Origin: Microbotryomycetes sp. JL201
Lineage: Eukaryota > Basidiomycota > Microbotryomycetes
Direction of reading: 5' to 3'
DNA: 64,000 bases
Assembly: GCA_033819885.1 (NCBI GenBank)
Contig: JAQYUZ010000009.1
Span: 124,001 to 188,000 of the forward strand
Every line of letters starts with the position of its first letter. Position 1 is the stretch's first letter. Below the pieces are notes generated by a model. The model worked only from the letters and a program-made list of their open reading frames with translations. It was not told the DNA's origin and did no database searches. This document shows positions 35,055-47,661 of the stretch, in pieces. The position numbers and the translations under genes are program-made.

Positions 35055-38000
35055 CTACAGCTGTGATACTCTCAAAAAAAGACTCACGTGATGCTCAAAG
35101 TATGCGACAGGTGGCTCGTTGGTGATCGACATCAAACGGAAGACGTGCTGCCGGCACAATGTGAGTGGCAAAGGAATGCTCAATCTCCAAACCCCAAGCT
35201 TACGCGGGCCGTCTCGCACCATAAAACCATATTCACTTTGATCTCAAACCACGACAGTCTGTGGGCCTCTCCGTTGACCAGGTCCACGCTGGCGGCTGAC
35301 AGTAGTTCGAGCACGAGGAACCGCAGCTCCAGTGTCAAGTACCAATCTTTGGTCAGCTGGTGAGCATTGTTCTTTACTTTTCTATATTGTTCGATGAGCT
35401 CTGACTTGATTTCTGAATGCACGCCGTCAGAACGGGACGCCACGGATTTGAACCCGAAGCATACTCGCCTTGTTGTTTCTGAGAAGTCCTTGAAGATCAG
35501 TCAAGATTCTAGAATCGTCTTTGCTACTCTTACCTTCTGCATAGTACTTTGCATGTGAATCAACTCGCGCTTGGTGTCTTCGGTCGACCAGGCACCTATC
35601 GCCAACTCCTGCAGACAAAAATGGACTCTTTCACTGACATGCATCATTTCATGTCGGCGCAATCCAGAAAGGGCCGTGCAGTCGCTCATGATCTTGGCGG
35701 CAGCCTGCAGGACTTCGGAATGGCTCTCTTCCAAATACTCGGGCGTTTCCAGACTAGAGGGCGTGCGAGAGCGTGCACTGTTTCCAGTTCGTGCAGATCA
35801 TGCTCGTACGTGCCGAAAAACGGTTGCCCTGGATCCTTAAGATTGTAGCAGTGCTATGACTGTCAACAAGCCTCTCTGTGAATAAAATAGCGACACTAAC
35901 CTTGGGAGCATGAAGTGCAGGCCCTGTCCTCATCAAATGCCCCTTGAATGTTTCGACGAGTTTCTGTATTTCCTGCGTAGCTCCTGATCAGTTTTTCTCG
36001 GGGATACCTCTTGAGCCGATGGACTTACCGAACGCATGGTCAATGAGAATTTGTCCAAATGTAAGCCCGACAAATGTGGACCGATGGCCAATCCAAAACG
36101 TTCAGTGCAGTGGTGCAACGCGGCAACTTCAGCAAAGACTGTATCTGGAAGGTCGTGACACAACAGCTCCTTCCGAAACTCAATGTACGTCTCTTTGAGT
36201 CTCGCTTGACCATCTTCGTAGCGTCGTGAAGTCAGCTGAGAGACAGGCGATAATCAGTCTCGAGGTCCACAAACAATGCCACAGTGCGTGCCCTGACCTC
36301 GACAAATTTGACTGCGAGTTCTTCTGCAAGATGAGATACCTCCGTGACTTGGTCGGACTTTGACATCTTGAGGCAAATATTCTGCATGCTGTGATGTAGC
36401 ATTGACCTATCGATAACTTTAAAGCCCAAGTCGAACCACCTTTCGCTCTCGGACGCTAGCAACAGTTGTTGTAAGTGCGCCACTCGGACTCGTGTAAGGT
36501 GATTGGCACGATTAGTTCGCATAAAGTTCATGCTGCAACGAATCATCTCAACGACCTGAACAAGCACCTCTATTGAGCATTCAATCATTGCGGCGATCCG
36601 AAGTACTTGCCATAAGCGTGGTGGCAGCTGGCCCGTGCAGCCTGACTTTGCCTCCGTCAACGTCGCTGATTATTTCCAATAGCAGCTGTCCCCAGATTTC
36701 AAAGAAGTGAGAACACGCACTGTACAGCGGAGCAAGACGAGACGGACTTCTTGAATTTTGGCGGCGTTCCTGCTAGCTTTAGCCCAGACTGCCGTTTGCG
36801 TACTCATGCCGGGCCCTACATTGCTTTGGAGCGCTTTTGCGGCACCTCGTAAAGCTGGTGTATGCGCTTTACTGTCAAGAGCTCCTTCAAAGGCGCGACG
36901 AAGAACGGTGAGCTGATTTTGCGCTTGGACATATTTTGTAGCGATCAGCTAGAGTAAGGCGAGTCAGAAAAGCCTCAGTCGGAAGAACCTATCGCTCAAC
37001 TTGCCTTTTGAATTTCCGTTTCTTCTGTCACAACTTTACGCTCGAACTGTTCTCGTATCGCGCCTTCAGTAGTGTTCGTGTTTGCCGCGTCTGCAAAAGC
37101 GATCTTGAGGTCTTCATGAAGGCGGCTCAGACGGCTAGTATGAAAAGCACAGTCTCTCGTGTCTAGTCCATAAGATGCCGTTAGCAAGCTGCACAAATGG
37201 ACCAGCCTGTCTTCCATCCAAAGAAGCCATCGCAAAGGACGAATATGGTCCTGTCGAGGTTCTAAGACGACGAGACTTGGATTACTGTGTAGCTGTTGAG
37301 CGATCTTGTTGTAATGATCAAGGTGGATCGTCGTTTTGGTTCCGTCGACGCGGTTTGGATCCTTTTTCGACCGCGAATTCTTGGTGAATTGGAAAACGAG
37401 TTGCCATACAAAGGCTTTGATTTGCTACAAGATTCCCTCCTCAGTTGAGCCAGGACTGAACGCGCCAGGCACAAAGCAAACCTTGGCTCTGAACAACGGT
37501 TCGTGCTGTGGCTTGAGATCCCCACTGTCCGGGAGTGCAACATGCGATAACAGAGCAGGCAGGTCGAGACCCGTTGACAGCAGCGCTATGGCTTTAGCTG
37601 TAAAAGCGTCGGGAAACCTCTGTTTGCAACAGTAAGCAGTGATCTGATGTTCGGCTTCTCTTTCTTCAGCTCGGAACTGCTCGACGACTCGTCGCAAGCG
37701 CACTTTACGGTGAAGTCAGACACGTGCATCAAGGTCCGCTCAGAGATGTATGAAATCACCTTGGGGCAGCTGCTCAATGACTTCAGCCTATGCAAAAGGC
37801 AGGTTTGTGGCGAACTCACTTCGACTACGCTAAGCGCAAAGTCACGGAGTTCATGGATGAAATCGTTTACGAGAATGTATGCTCCATCTTTTCCGGTTTG
37901 AGATGTGCCAGAGTGAGCGTCGTGTGTAGGGATGACGGCGCCAGCCTGAGTGATCCTGTGAGAGCCAGCCAATAGCTTTTTAGCTTCTTCAATCGTTGTG

Positions 38001-38209
38001 TTCAGCCTCGCAGATCCAAAGGTCTGCTCAAAGGCCGAACTGATGCGGGATGCTACATCTTGGTCAATGAGGTGCTGCTTCTCCACGAGACAAGTGGACG
38101 CCACAGCGGTCAGACGAGCGTATTCAGCGCGAAGATAAGACAGGACCACGGCCTGTTCTTTCAGGGGTACTGCAGTGATGTCCAGCAGGTAGGAAGGTGA
38201 AATAGGCAT
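35055..38209 (-). CDS. Unknown helical protein, tandem family member A
   Basis: Not recognised. Start ATG 38209 (MPISPSYLLDITAVPLKEQA); stop 35055, after a last intron that leaves only a Leu codon plus TAG. At least ten exons of 60-500 nt separated by short introns; internal boundaries were not all resolved. The protein is predicted mainly helical, without signal peptide, membrane span or known motif. It resembles genes B and C: the N-terminal LRAEYARLTAVAS...DVASRISSAFEQTF matches B's FRGELKELVEVGR...DLFDRLESRLEPWF, and EEAKKLLAG matches TEDLRKLLS. Its penultimate coding exon begins HVFRLMSITN where B's begins HVL-type HLVRLLSPF, both after a phase-0 intron. Order and orientation (A, B, C head-to-tail) point to tandem duplication. 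Confidence 0.6.
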
Positions 38210-38344
38210 TTTCAGGCCGGGCGCGGATCTCGTGCATATCTCCGCGGCGTCCGTGGCCTGGCTCCTAATTTGAGAAGGGCGACTGTATTGATTGTGATTG
38301 CCCCAAAGCGGGACGTAGAATACTATCCGACGGGGAATAGAAAA

Positions 38345-41300
38345 TCAATCAATGTGGTAGCGCCGGCGTTGGCGAGTCGTCAGCAAATTCTTGACGTGGC
38401 CTGCCCCTTGATGACCAAGCTGCTTTGCAGTGGTCTGCTCGTGCTAACGAGCAGTTGCAAGAAAGGTTCAGCTCAGCAGATGCTCCGTGGTAACTCGGCA
38501 CTTACCTTTATGGCAAATGGTGATAACAGTCGGACGAGGTGCTATGTTCATTTCTGGCAAGTAAGCTTAGGCACGAACGGACATACACTCAAACTCACAG
38601 CAGCTTGATGCAGCATCATTGCATGATAGGCTTTGAATTCGACACTTGTTGTCTCTTTATACTCTGCATGGGCGTCGATCGAGTGGTCGCCGAGAAAACG
38701 CAGGCAGAAGCCTTGCAGTGGCCCGGGCAGGAAGGGTCGCACAAAAGCAGCGGATACATTCACCTGCATCTGCATGTAATCTTCCGCTGCTTCCTTGCGA
38801 AGAGCTTTTAGAGAGCACGGTGTGAGCAAATAGTAGTGACGCGAATCAGAAAGCTTACCCATCGCGGTCTGCACGAAGAGAAGCATCTGCTCAGCAGCCT
38901 TGTGATTGGAGTTGATATCAACTTACCGCTGTCAGGCGTGCGCGAATTTCCTGTACAATCTTTGCTGTTTCTTGACCAGCTACTTCGGCAGATTGTGTGC
39001 GCCAGATCGTGTCAATATTCTTAAATTGACCGATGACCGCCTTTTGAATGCTAGTCATGCTGTCATCTGTGAATCCGTGTAGCGGATGAGCGATTCCGAG
39101 CGTTGCTGAGACTTTTCCCAGTACATTCAGCGGGACATGCACGAAATGGGATGGTAGAAGAAATAAAGGAAGTTTGTGCACCCTTTTCAGGCTTTCGAGC
39201 TGAGCGAAAAAAGCCGGTGGATAGTGTAAATCAGACAGGTCCTGATATCGACCAGCGTAAGCCGACCAAGTCACCGAGAAAAGAAACGAGTTACTCACGG
39301 AGGGGCTATTGCCAAGCTGCTCTCGGCGGGCGGATTGCATGCTGAACAGAAGTTCAGTGAGACTCTGCAGCCGTATCGCTGTCAGCTAAGCCCTCGAATG
39401 AGGTCTGCGTATGCTTACGGTGCCAGGGAAAGGTCCGAGCTCGCACGTGAACTTGTCGTGAAGGGAGTGAAATCCAGGCATATCGTGAGGCAGCATGTCG
39501 GCGAGTGCCTTTGCATCAAGCAGTAATTCGGAATCGAGCTCGAGTACCGTCACAAACCGACGCAGGTTCTTGAGACGCTCTTCGTGGCGCGATGAGGACC
39601 GGGATGACCCCTGTACTCCTACAGCATCAATAACTCAGGCATTGTGCTGTATAGATATACGCACTTGGAGCATTGAATGCAGAACCTTGCTCGAGTCTTC
39701 TTCGAGGCCATCCCACGTCGCGTCCGAGCCGGTTGCGGCGCCGCTTGCGAACTGACAAGCCATGTGAGCCAAATCGAAAGCGCGTCTAAATCTCCTTGAC
39801 CTGTCCACTTCATCGATAGCGAGGATCCGACAAAAATAGATATCCAAGACCTCGAACAAGGTGACGCACTGGAATAATTGATCTAATACCTTGTCTGCGG
39901 CAGAGTGTTCAATTGCAAAGTTCTTGAGGCTCGTTTGCAAGTCGACCAAATCGTGACGGGCGTCGATGGCTGCGTTTGCGAGGCCTCGAGTCCGCTCTCG
40001 CGGTTGTATGCGCCCGAGACAATGTAACAAGGCGAGAGTTGCCTACATGAAAATGGAGGAAAGCCGGGCTTCAGTGCATCTTCCTCACTTATATCAAAGG
40101 TGCTCACAGTATACATCTTGTGGGCATTGTGGCAGGCTGCAGCCGTCCCTTCAGCACTACTGATGCTGTCAACTGACTGACGGTATGGCAACTGCCTCGC
40201 CAACAACACGAGCTGGTCATTCGACCCTGCCAGATCTTCTGTGACGACCTTGCAGAAATGCGTGTAGTCTACTTCGAAGACGTTGCGAGCTCGGTTCCTT
40301 GTTTCGGTTCGAGCCAGGATCTGGCAGCCAAAAGCTGTTAGGAAAAGAGGACAGAGCATGGGCTCTGGAAAGCTTGCTACTCACATGGTTGACTTCGACT
40401 CGCAAATGGTCAACATAGGCTCGCCATTGTCTCAGTAAACGGGCACGTTGGTCCGCCCGGCCGTGAGCAGTTGCACCGAAACCGATTTCCTTTTCAAATT
40501 GCGAGACTAGAACCTGTTGATACTTTTCCAGCTTGGTACGTTGCTCTTTGATTTGACCGCTGCTCATGCCATGGGACTCGGTTAGAAAGGTAAACACATT
40601 TCCGAGTTGTTGGATGATCTTCAGGACCTTGGTCTTGAAAATGCCTGACGCGGCTTCTGTCACGCTTGTAGGGAGCGAGGGAGGCTCCGGCGGAGCATGG
40701 AGCGCTAGCGTGTTGTCTTGCAGGGTACGAGTGTTGATGCCGCTCGATCGAACATGATGGAGAACTTTGACAATTTTCTAGTAGTGCAAAGACATAAAAG
40801 ATTGTCAGCCTGAGAGCACTGCAAAGTTTGAAACCCGCACATCTCGTTGACCTGTGATTGACTTTGTGACAGTGACCAGCTCCTTCGTGAATGCTTCGTC
40901 AACTGCCGTGACTTGCAGCAATTTGAGCGCGTATTCAGCAACATGATCTCGTTCAATTCCCAGCGTAAAGCAAGTGTCGACGACAACACGCTCGGCTGTG
41001 TAAAGCGCGACGTGATACTTTCTGAGAGCTGTCCGTCGTTCCACCGCTACAGCAGCGTCGATCTCGAGCACAAGCCCCCTAAGCTTAGCGATGACATGCC
41101 TCTCGTACACTTCCACAGCTGCCAAGCCCTGAAGGTGTTGGTGAGGGTGCAGGGCGTTTTTGTGGACAACATTGGCAATGCCCGCCTTGTCATCAAACTC
41201 GAGAGCGTACTCGTTGCTGAGCAACTTCCTTAAATCTTCGGTTGCCCTGCGTAGACCTGTAACCGGATGATGAGCGGAGCGTTTGAACCACGGCTCCAAG

Positions 41301-41555
41301 CGCGATTCAAGTCGATCGAACAGGTCATCGTTGAAGTAATGCCCCTCGTCGAAAGCTTGACGACCGACTTCCACAAGCCTGCCGATATCGTGTTAGTGGG
41401 CATTGACATGGCGGAATAACGTGTCAATCCGCTGCGCACTCTTTCAGCTCGCCTCGGAAGGTTTCAATGCGGGGGTGCTCTGCAGTGGCTTCGGTTTCGG
41501 AACCAAAATCGTGCTCGAGGGAAGACGAGCCTGCAGACTCGGAGTCCGAAGACAT
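38345..41555 (-). CDS. Unknown helical protein, tandem family member B
   Basis: Not recognised. Start ATG 41555 (MSSDSESAGSSSLEHDFGSE, an acidic/Ser-rich head), intron from about 41440 to 41380, then the largest exon of the family (to about 40840) with SRLEPWFKRSAHH, HQHLQGLAAVEVYERHVIAK and ALKLLQVTAVDE. The next exon (about 40778-40385) gives KIVKVLHHVRSSGINTRT and IFKTKVLKIIQQLGNVFTF. Many small exons follow; the last two read HLVRLLSPFAIK and HEQTTAKQLGHQGAGHVK, ending in a basic RQRRRYHID and stop at 38345. Predicted soluble, helical, roughly 700-850 residues. The gap to gene A's start is 135 bp. Confidence 0.62.
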
Positions 41556-41657
41556 CTCTGACTTGAGCGAGGCCAAAAAGTAGCACGACTTCGAAGAAAA
41601 ACAAAGAGAGCTTCATACGGCCCCGCGGACCCTGGCCTGACTCCTGAATAGAGAGCG

Positions 41658-42290
41658 ATGCAGCTGACAATTTTTCCGTTTGATTTTCAGAGGTTGAGCA
41701 TTCCGACTATCATTGGAAGCTGTATTGTTGGCGCTGGCGTTTCGTCAATAGAAGAAGTTGGGAGTTATGCTTTAGCGACTGGACGCGCGACTGCGTATCC
41801 AATGCCAACAAGGTCAGCTGACTTCACGATGACGACAGACAGCCACGCACCGTGTGATAACCTTGTTCGGTGGCGTCCGCCGCGAGGGAAAGCAACGCAT
41901 ACAAATGCTGAATCAAGGGCAGCTGTCATCAATCAGGAGCACGACAGGTTGAGCTTACTGGAGTTTGGTACTCTAAAGAAAACAACGAATAGTTCGATTT
42001 CGAGAGACGTCAGTGCATCGCCCCCGCGCTCGATGTCAAGCGTTCAGTCGTTGAGGAGTAGCAGCGCGACTTCCAACGCGAGGTACAGCAAATCGATGCT
42101 TTGGACGAGTCCAAATACTTTGGCTAGAAATTTTGGGACCGCTCAACGACGTCAGCTTTGCGTCGTTTCAATTGCTGTACAGGAAGATACGTATATGAGC
42201 AATACAAGAAAAAAAGTCAATCGCTTTCAGAATAGATGCGCAACGGACTGTGTCAAAGTTTCTTTCCACGTTTTTGATGACAGACTCTAA
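41658..42290 (+). CDS. Possible orphan ORF, Ser/Thr/Arg-rich, between genes B and C
   Basis: Single uninterrupted 210-codon frame from an ATG at 41658 to TAA at 42290, opposite in strand to its neighbours and overlapping the last 4 nt of gene C. The N-terminus is hydrophobic in part (IPTIIGSCIVGAGVSSIEEV) and the middle is Ser/Arg-rich (SSVQSLRSSSATSNARYS). No known domain. It could be a lineage-specific gene, an antisense transcript, or chance; it sits in the 731-bp gap that otherwise holds gene B's promoter and gene C's 3' UTR. Confidence 0.3.
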   Translation: MQLTIFPFDFQRLSIPTIIGSCIVGAGVSSIEEVGSYALATGRATAYPMPTRSADFTMTTDSHAPCDNLVRWRPPRGKATHTNAESRAAVINQEHDRLSLLEFGTLKKTTNSSISRDVSASPPRSMSSVQSLRSSSATSNARYSKSMLWTSPNTLARNFGTAQRRQLCVVSIAVQEDTYMSNTRKKVNRFQNRCATDCVKVSFHVFDDRL

Positions 42291-44603
42291 ATGGCCTGCG
42301 CTGCAGGGTGGCTGCGAGCTTGTGAACCAGCTGACGCCTTCAGCTGTAGTTGTAAATACACGCTGAATTTCTTTGTGTCTGCCGTAGAGAATCCGTTGAT
42401 GATCGAGTACTGCGTGGAGAGTTTGGCGAGACGAATGAGCGATTTGAAGGGGATGTGCTCGTCGCTGAAGCTAAATGACGTTGTCATAGCGAATTGCTCG
42501 ACTCTGAGCATGAGATCTTCGGATCCACGTGGCTAGGCAATGGCATGTGAAAGCTGCTCGATGGTCTGTACAAAAAAAAAAAAACAGTGCGAGTTGAGGT
42601 TGGAGGCGCCGCTTGAAATTCTCGCGTCGTACGTACGCGATCGGATTGCCGGAATTCGTCGACCATTCGCGCGAGCTTGGGAAAACACTGCACCCCATCA
42701 CTCAGAATGAGTTCTATGTGCTGAGCCAGATACATAAACTGCTTGACAGACCACAGCATTAACACATCCGAACATGCTCTGAAACGCGAGAAGCCCCAGG
42801 AAACCGAGAACTTATGCAGGCCTTCGGGTGGGTGGCAAATGGCGTGTCCAGCATGAATCGTGTCGAGAGGAACGCTCATTTCCGCAATGCTGCGTCTGAG
42901 GGAGCCAAGAGCTCGTTCCGCTACATGCTTTGCTTCAGTGACGCCGGCTACGAATATCGCGTCAGCAGGGGTTTTGTCCAGCTCATTAAACTGGCAATCG
43001 CTGGTTTGCAACAAGAATTGACCGTCGGCATCGCTTCGCAATGAAAAGGAGTACTGACTCGAAAAATTATCTCAAAGAGCTCGCTCACTGATTGCTCAAA
43101 GGCACGCCAATCGGGGCTGACCGTCCTTTTCAGATCTCGAAACTTCTGGACTGCCTCGCATAGTTGTGCTTCGTGTGTACGGAGGTCGAGCTCTGTCACG
43201 CCGAAAAATCGCCAAAGTTTGTACGGCAATGACAGCAAGGCCAATGCTGTGCGACAAAGCGAATCGTAAGCAGGGATGCTAGCGAGATCCATCTTTGCTT
43301 GTTCGCGCATGCCCTTGAGCTCTTTAACCGTAGAACGAATTGATCTGGCGGAAGGAACCAGGTTTGAAGACGAGTTCCCATTGAGGTTGTCAAGTACGGC
43401 GCTGATCAAGGACAGGATATTCTGGAAGAATTGCGTTAAATATTTGAGCCGGACTTCTACACTGCACGTCGGCTTACGTTCTGACATGCACGAGCTTCCT
43501 CTGCCATCTGTGCAATTTGATGAGCGCTATGCATATTCGTCGCTCTGCGCCTCAAGATCCAAGTTTTCGCGGCTGCAGCGAGCTGGGGGTGCTGTTCCGA
43601 CAACAGGTGGTCGACTGTAGCGAGCACTTGCCGGTATCCGGCTTGATAGCGTCGTTCATACACAGTCCCAGTCACAGACGAACGTAAAGTGGACAGATAT
43701 TCGACTGCCGATGAGTCTCGAGTCGGCGCGGACAGCTCGGAAAAGTGTCGGTTTTGCTCCGCTTCAGCTCAGACAAGGAATGCTTGTACAAGCTTTTTGT
43801 CCAGAGTTTGCAAGGGTGTCAGAGACTTGTAGCAAGCCCCAATAGCAGCCCGCTCACTGTTGCACGACCCTGAAGGGCTTCACCGACTGTAAAAACGGCG
43901 CTGTTTGTAATGTCTCTCGGCTCCGTGACTTCCAAGACCTTCACCGCGGCGTCAAGCACAGATTCTGGCAGATTCAGTTCGAATCCCTTGCCAATGATTG
44001 ATCGCTGCGCATTACGACACTTCCAGTCGTGCTCTCTGACAAGGGCTCGGTGCGCAACTGCGAATCCGAGTCAGTTTAGAAAAATGGCGACTGACAAAGT
44101 AATCGACTTGCCATTGACTGCCTGGAGCACGATACAGGATATTCACGTGAACATGTCACGCGCTCATGTCCAGGATGCTCACCATTTCGACGCGTAGTCG
44201 AACCGATAGCAAGTCCGTCTCGATACGTTTTTCGAACTCATACGCAGCCGCTGCGCCTTGTAGGTGATGTTGATTCGCAGGCGAGAAAATTGGTAGATGA
44301 TCGATCTGCTGGACATGCATGTGTCGACTCCTCGTCGAATACAAGCACGTGCGTATCTGTTCCAATGAGACAGCGCAAGCTCCCCATCGCTTGGCCCAAG
44401 TCTCCCTCCCACCGAGCTAGATCTGCTTCGAAATGGTTCACAGCATGCTCAGTGAGGTGCTAACCACTGCTTGGATCCAGCAGGTACAAGATCGCCGCCG
44501 TCGCCTCTTCCAGGCTCGCATTCAGGCGTTGCAATCGCTCATTGACACGCGAATTTGACCGATTTTCTGAGTGCGACCTCGAGCGCATACGAGGCGGAGT
44601 CAT
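42287..44603 (-). CDS. Unknown helical protein, tandem family member C
   Basis: Not recognised. Start ATG 44603 (MTPPRMRSRSHSENRSNS), a basic Ser-rich head unlike B's acidic one. Following exons give LTEHAVNHFEADLARWEGDL, then QHHLQGAAAAYEFEKRIETD (matching B's HQHLQGLAAVEVYERHVIAK), then AQRSIIGKGFELNLPESVLD and AVKVLEVTEPRD (matching B's AERVVVDTCFTLGIERDHVA and ALKLLQVTAVDE). The central exon region (43490-42950) includes LLSLPYKLWRFFGVTELDLR. The 3' end (to 42287) includes FKSLIRLAKLSTQYSIINGF. An A13 tract at about 42568 lies in an intron as a polypyrimidine stretch on the coding strand. No signal peptide or known catalytic motif. Confidence 0.6.
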
Positions 44604-44849
44604 CAGCGCTGGCTTTCAGGGGCAGGACCTTGATGTCACGAGACCACGTTTGCCTCCGGCTTCACCAAGTCCGCGGCGGGCTCCTGAGTTGGGTGGCGAG
44701 CGCCGGTCAGATTCTGCACTCGTCTCCACGACTTAATATCGGGGAGCTGCACTCGCAAAACCGAGTGAGCGAACGATGCGCAAGCAATGCAATGCAAGCA
44801 AAAAAAAAGAGGCAAAACGGGAAAGTTCGAGGGAAATCGTAGCACTCTC

Positions 44850-47299
44850 TCACTCATTTGCACGCCATGGCTTGGTGTCGCTCCAATGCAACTCGACATG
44901 AGGCGTTTGCTTGAACCAGTCAATCGCCCAATCGTCCTCCCGGCGGGCTTGCCACTTTTTCATGGCCGTGGCGGCCTCGTTGACAATCGCTTGAGAAGCA
45001 GGCAGGGGTGCAGCAGTTTCTTTCTTCTTCTTCTTCTTGCACTTTGAGGCCATGGGCGGCTCGGGAGGGGTCGACATTGATACAATTTCTTGTTTGACAA
45101 CGGCAAAGCCGAGTCCGTTCGGTGGAGAATTGAGTCGCAAAGACATTGTCAAATGCGAGACTTGGCTTGAGGTCAGAGCGAGCAGTTTAGTCTTGAGTGC
45201 AATGCGGAGCTGATTCAGGGTTTCGTCGCTCGTCACTGGACGTTCTACATAAATTTTATTCAGATCCCGAATTCTGAATAGCGTGCTGAAAGGAGACACT
45301 TACTCGCGACAATATCAAGTCTCCATTCCGAAGCATGACGCAGAACCTGCATGCGATCCGCGAACCTGGCGAGGGCGGGCAGCGTCGCGAGGCTCCCGCC
45401 TCCAGTTCCGACGACGTCCAGGTATCGCAGATTCGGCATGAACGTGTGCAGCTTGTCTAAAGCCGTGTCGCTTCCGAGTGTTCCAAGCCTCACTTTCATC
45501 AACGTCGGAGAAATGACATGTTCAAGGCTCGCCAGTAGTGTGTCGCTGTTTACGTCGAGTGACGACAGATCGACCGTGGTCAATCTGGGGGAGTGACGAA
45601 AGAACGTCGACAAGCTCTCGGTCTCAAAGTAGGCGGTCGGGACAATCCTCGCATCGTCGTAGAAGGCGTTGGTCGATTCGAACGAGACTGTGTGCAGAGA
45701 CGGAGATTCCATCACAAATGTAGACGATGTCAACCGAGGTGTCGTCCAAAACATGGCTGCTTGCTTGAACAGGCATTTGAATCGCTTGAGAATCGGCAAC
45801 ACAAGCGTGCCTGGCAGGTCCTTCTGGTCCGGGATCAATTCATTCGGTAAAAAATTCGAGGGCGGGCTGGTCGTTATTTTTGACAACACGAGGTCCACGA
45901 GAGTCGATGCGCAGCTTTTCAGAAAGCCAAAGAGATTGGGCACGTGTACTTGGCTGTGGAAATTGCAACGTGAGCTGACGATGAGCAGATCCAAGTCTGA
46001 TGCTCACGTGAAGGTCACCGATGCGAGATGACTAAAGGTCGGAAACTGAAACGCTTCGAGCGACAATCCTGAAAGATGGTCACATGAGCGCACGCGCCTC
46101 GATGACTCCCAAAGTGCCTCCACACCTGTCAATTCAAGCTGGCGCAATGCAGGAGACATGGCGGTTGGCAAAGTTTGCTGAAAGAAAGCAGGCAGGAAAA
46201 GACCCCCTTCGACTGCTTGTGGCAGAGTTTTTGCGTCGAGGTGTGCAATCGAAGGCATGTTGGCGATCAACGCGGCAGCAGGAAGCCGAATGAGGTCGCG
46301 GGCAATGAGCGAAAAGCTGCATCGTTTATGTCAGCCTCAGTAGAGTTCAGGACTGCACGCTCCTCACGTGTCTAGATGAAGTGTCGATAGCTCGACAAAC
46401 TGCAGTCTGACGTCAGTCTGAGTGCTTGGTCAAAACAGTGCAAGCACTCGCCTGCGCGCACGTTGCCACTATTTCGAGCTGACAGGTCAACGATGAATCA
46501 CAGCACTCCGACGCCACAATCTCAATCGTGAAATTTTCGAGCGAGCGAGCCCCGCCGTGCAGCGAGATGCAGCGAAGTATCTGTCGAAAGACCCACGCAG
46601 TGTGTTGCCAACGTTGACGACATTGTGTCGGAGGACCGCCGCCGCGCGCTAGATGCACATCTCTCACAAGATCGAAATCGTCGACGTGGTCTGCGTCCAA
46701 GTCGTCGTAGTCGTCATTGTCACATAAGGGCGTTGTTCCCCACACGAAGAACGAAATGTCTCGGAGCAGACTCTGCCCGAAAGAGTTAACGATCGTGGAC
46801 CCACTGTTGTTCTTTGTTGCTCACTTTGGCTCGACTAGCCCAAGCTTCAGCCTTTGCACACGGCGAGTAGTCTCCTCCGATTGCCAGCTCAAGCTTCGAC
46901 CATATTTGGGGGCAGTCCAGCAGAACCTTGCGCCAAGCTGTACAGACGTGGGTCAAGTCAATGGTGTATGCTTCGTCTATGCGACCGTTCACGTCCGGCT
47001 CAGTCTGGCTCGCGCATTCAGGATCACAAGGACGAATCGGTCAACCACGGGCGTGTCGCGACGCGAAATCAGTCGCGCCGACTCACGACGAGCTCTGCGA
47101 TCCGGATGAAGATTTCGAGCGGGACTTTGCGGTTCAGAAAGAGTCCATTTCTGCCTTCAATGCCGATGCCAGTCGCGATTGCGTGCAGCCGGGCCTGTTC
47201 GCGGGCTTGCTTGTCATCAGTCTCGCTCGGCCCCGATTTCGACTCGTTTGACGAGGCAGGCGAGCCACTGGCAGTTGGCACGTCCTCTGAGCCGTTCAT
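44850..47299 (-). CDS. F-box protein with leucine-rich C-terminal region
   Basis: Probable substrate receptor of an SCF ubiquitin ligase. Start ATG 47299; exon 1 (47299-47087) has a disordered Ser/Glu-rich head and then the F-box opening NRKVPLEIFIRIAELV. The next exon continues TIDLTHVCTAWRKVLLDCP then QIWSKLELAIG, the second half of the F-box and the usual WxxL continuation. Middle exons (to about 45260) read as irregular leucine-rich repeats (LRYLDVVGTGGGSLATLPAL, LTTVDLSSLDVNSDTLLASL). The last exon is Lys-rich (KCKKKKKKE, encoded by a CTT/TTC repeat at 45023-45041) and ends WFKQTPHVELHWSDTKPW. Target unknown. The gene lies beside the unknown tandem family. Confidence 0.75.
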
Positions 47300-47661
47300 A
47301 TTGTGAGAAACGACCGGTGCTAGGCGCTTGTGAGGTCGTACGTGCTCTTGTGGGCACTGTAACAAGCCGTTCGGGCGTGCCACGTCAAATTCGCGCTTGG
47401 CCCAAGTCAGCAAGCAGCGCGATCAGCCGGTAGCAGGCCTTTTTTAGCTCAGCGTACACTTAAACTCACCAATGAGCGTCACTTGCCCGCGCTCAAAAGG
47501 CCCGTGCACGACCGTGGGGGAGGCCCAAATGAGACAGGAGCTCTCACAGGCGAGCAAAATTGAGCACCGAGCGCAGAAACAGGGGGGCGAAAGGAGACGC
47601 TCTATTGCATGCAATAGTTCCTTTTGAAATACCTGATACAACACATATCCATGATTGTCCT
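47300..47661. other. Spacer: F-box promoter and desaturase 3' end
   Basis: 362 bp, no gene or named element seen. Confidence 0.35.

Noticed and set aside
35435-35475. tRNA-like B-box (GGTTCAAATCC on the minus strand)
   Set aside because: The flanking bases do not form a 5-bp T-stem, no A-box or acceptor stem is found at the right distance, and the sequence lies within gene A.
43970-44000. Plus-strand GTTCGAATCC resembling a tRNA T-loop
   Set aside because: T-stem does not pair and the other arms are absent; it is coding sequence of gene C on the other strand.
35055-44603. A single giant gene instead of three
   Set aside because: Independent ATG starts with non-coding gaps (135 bp and 731 bp), clear stop codons, and repeated order of the same sequence blocks argue for three genes, though RNA evidence is needed.
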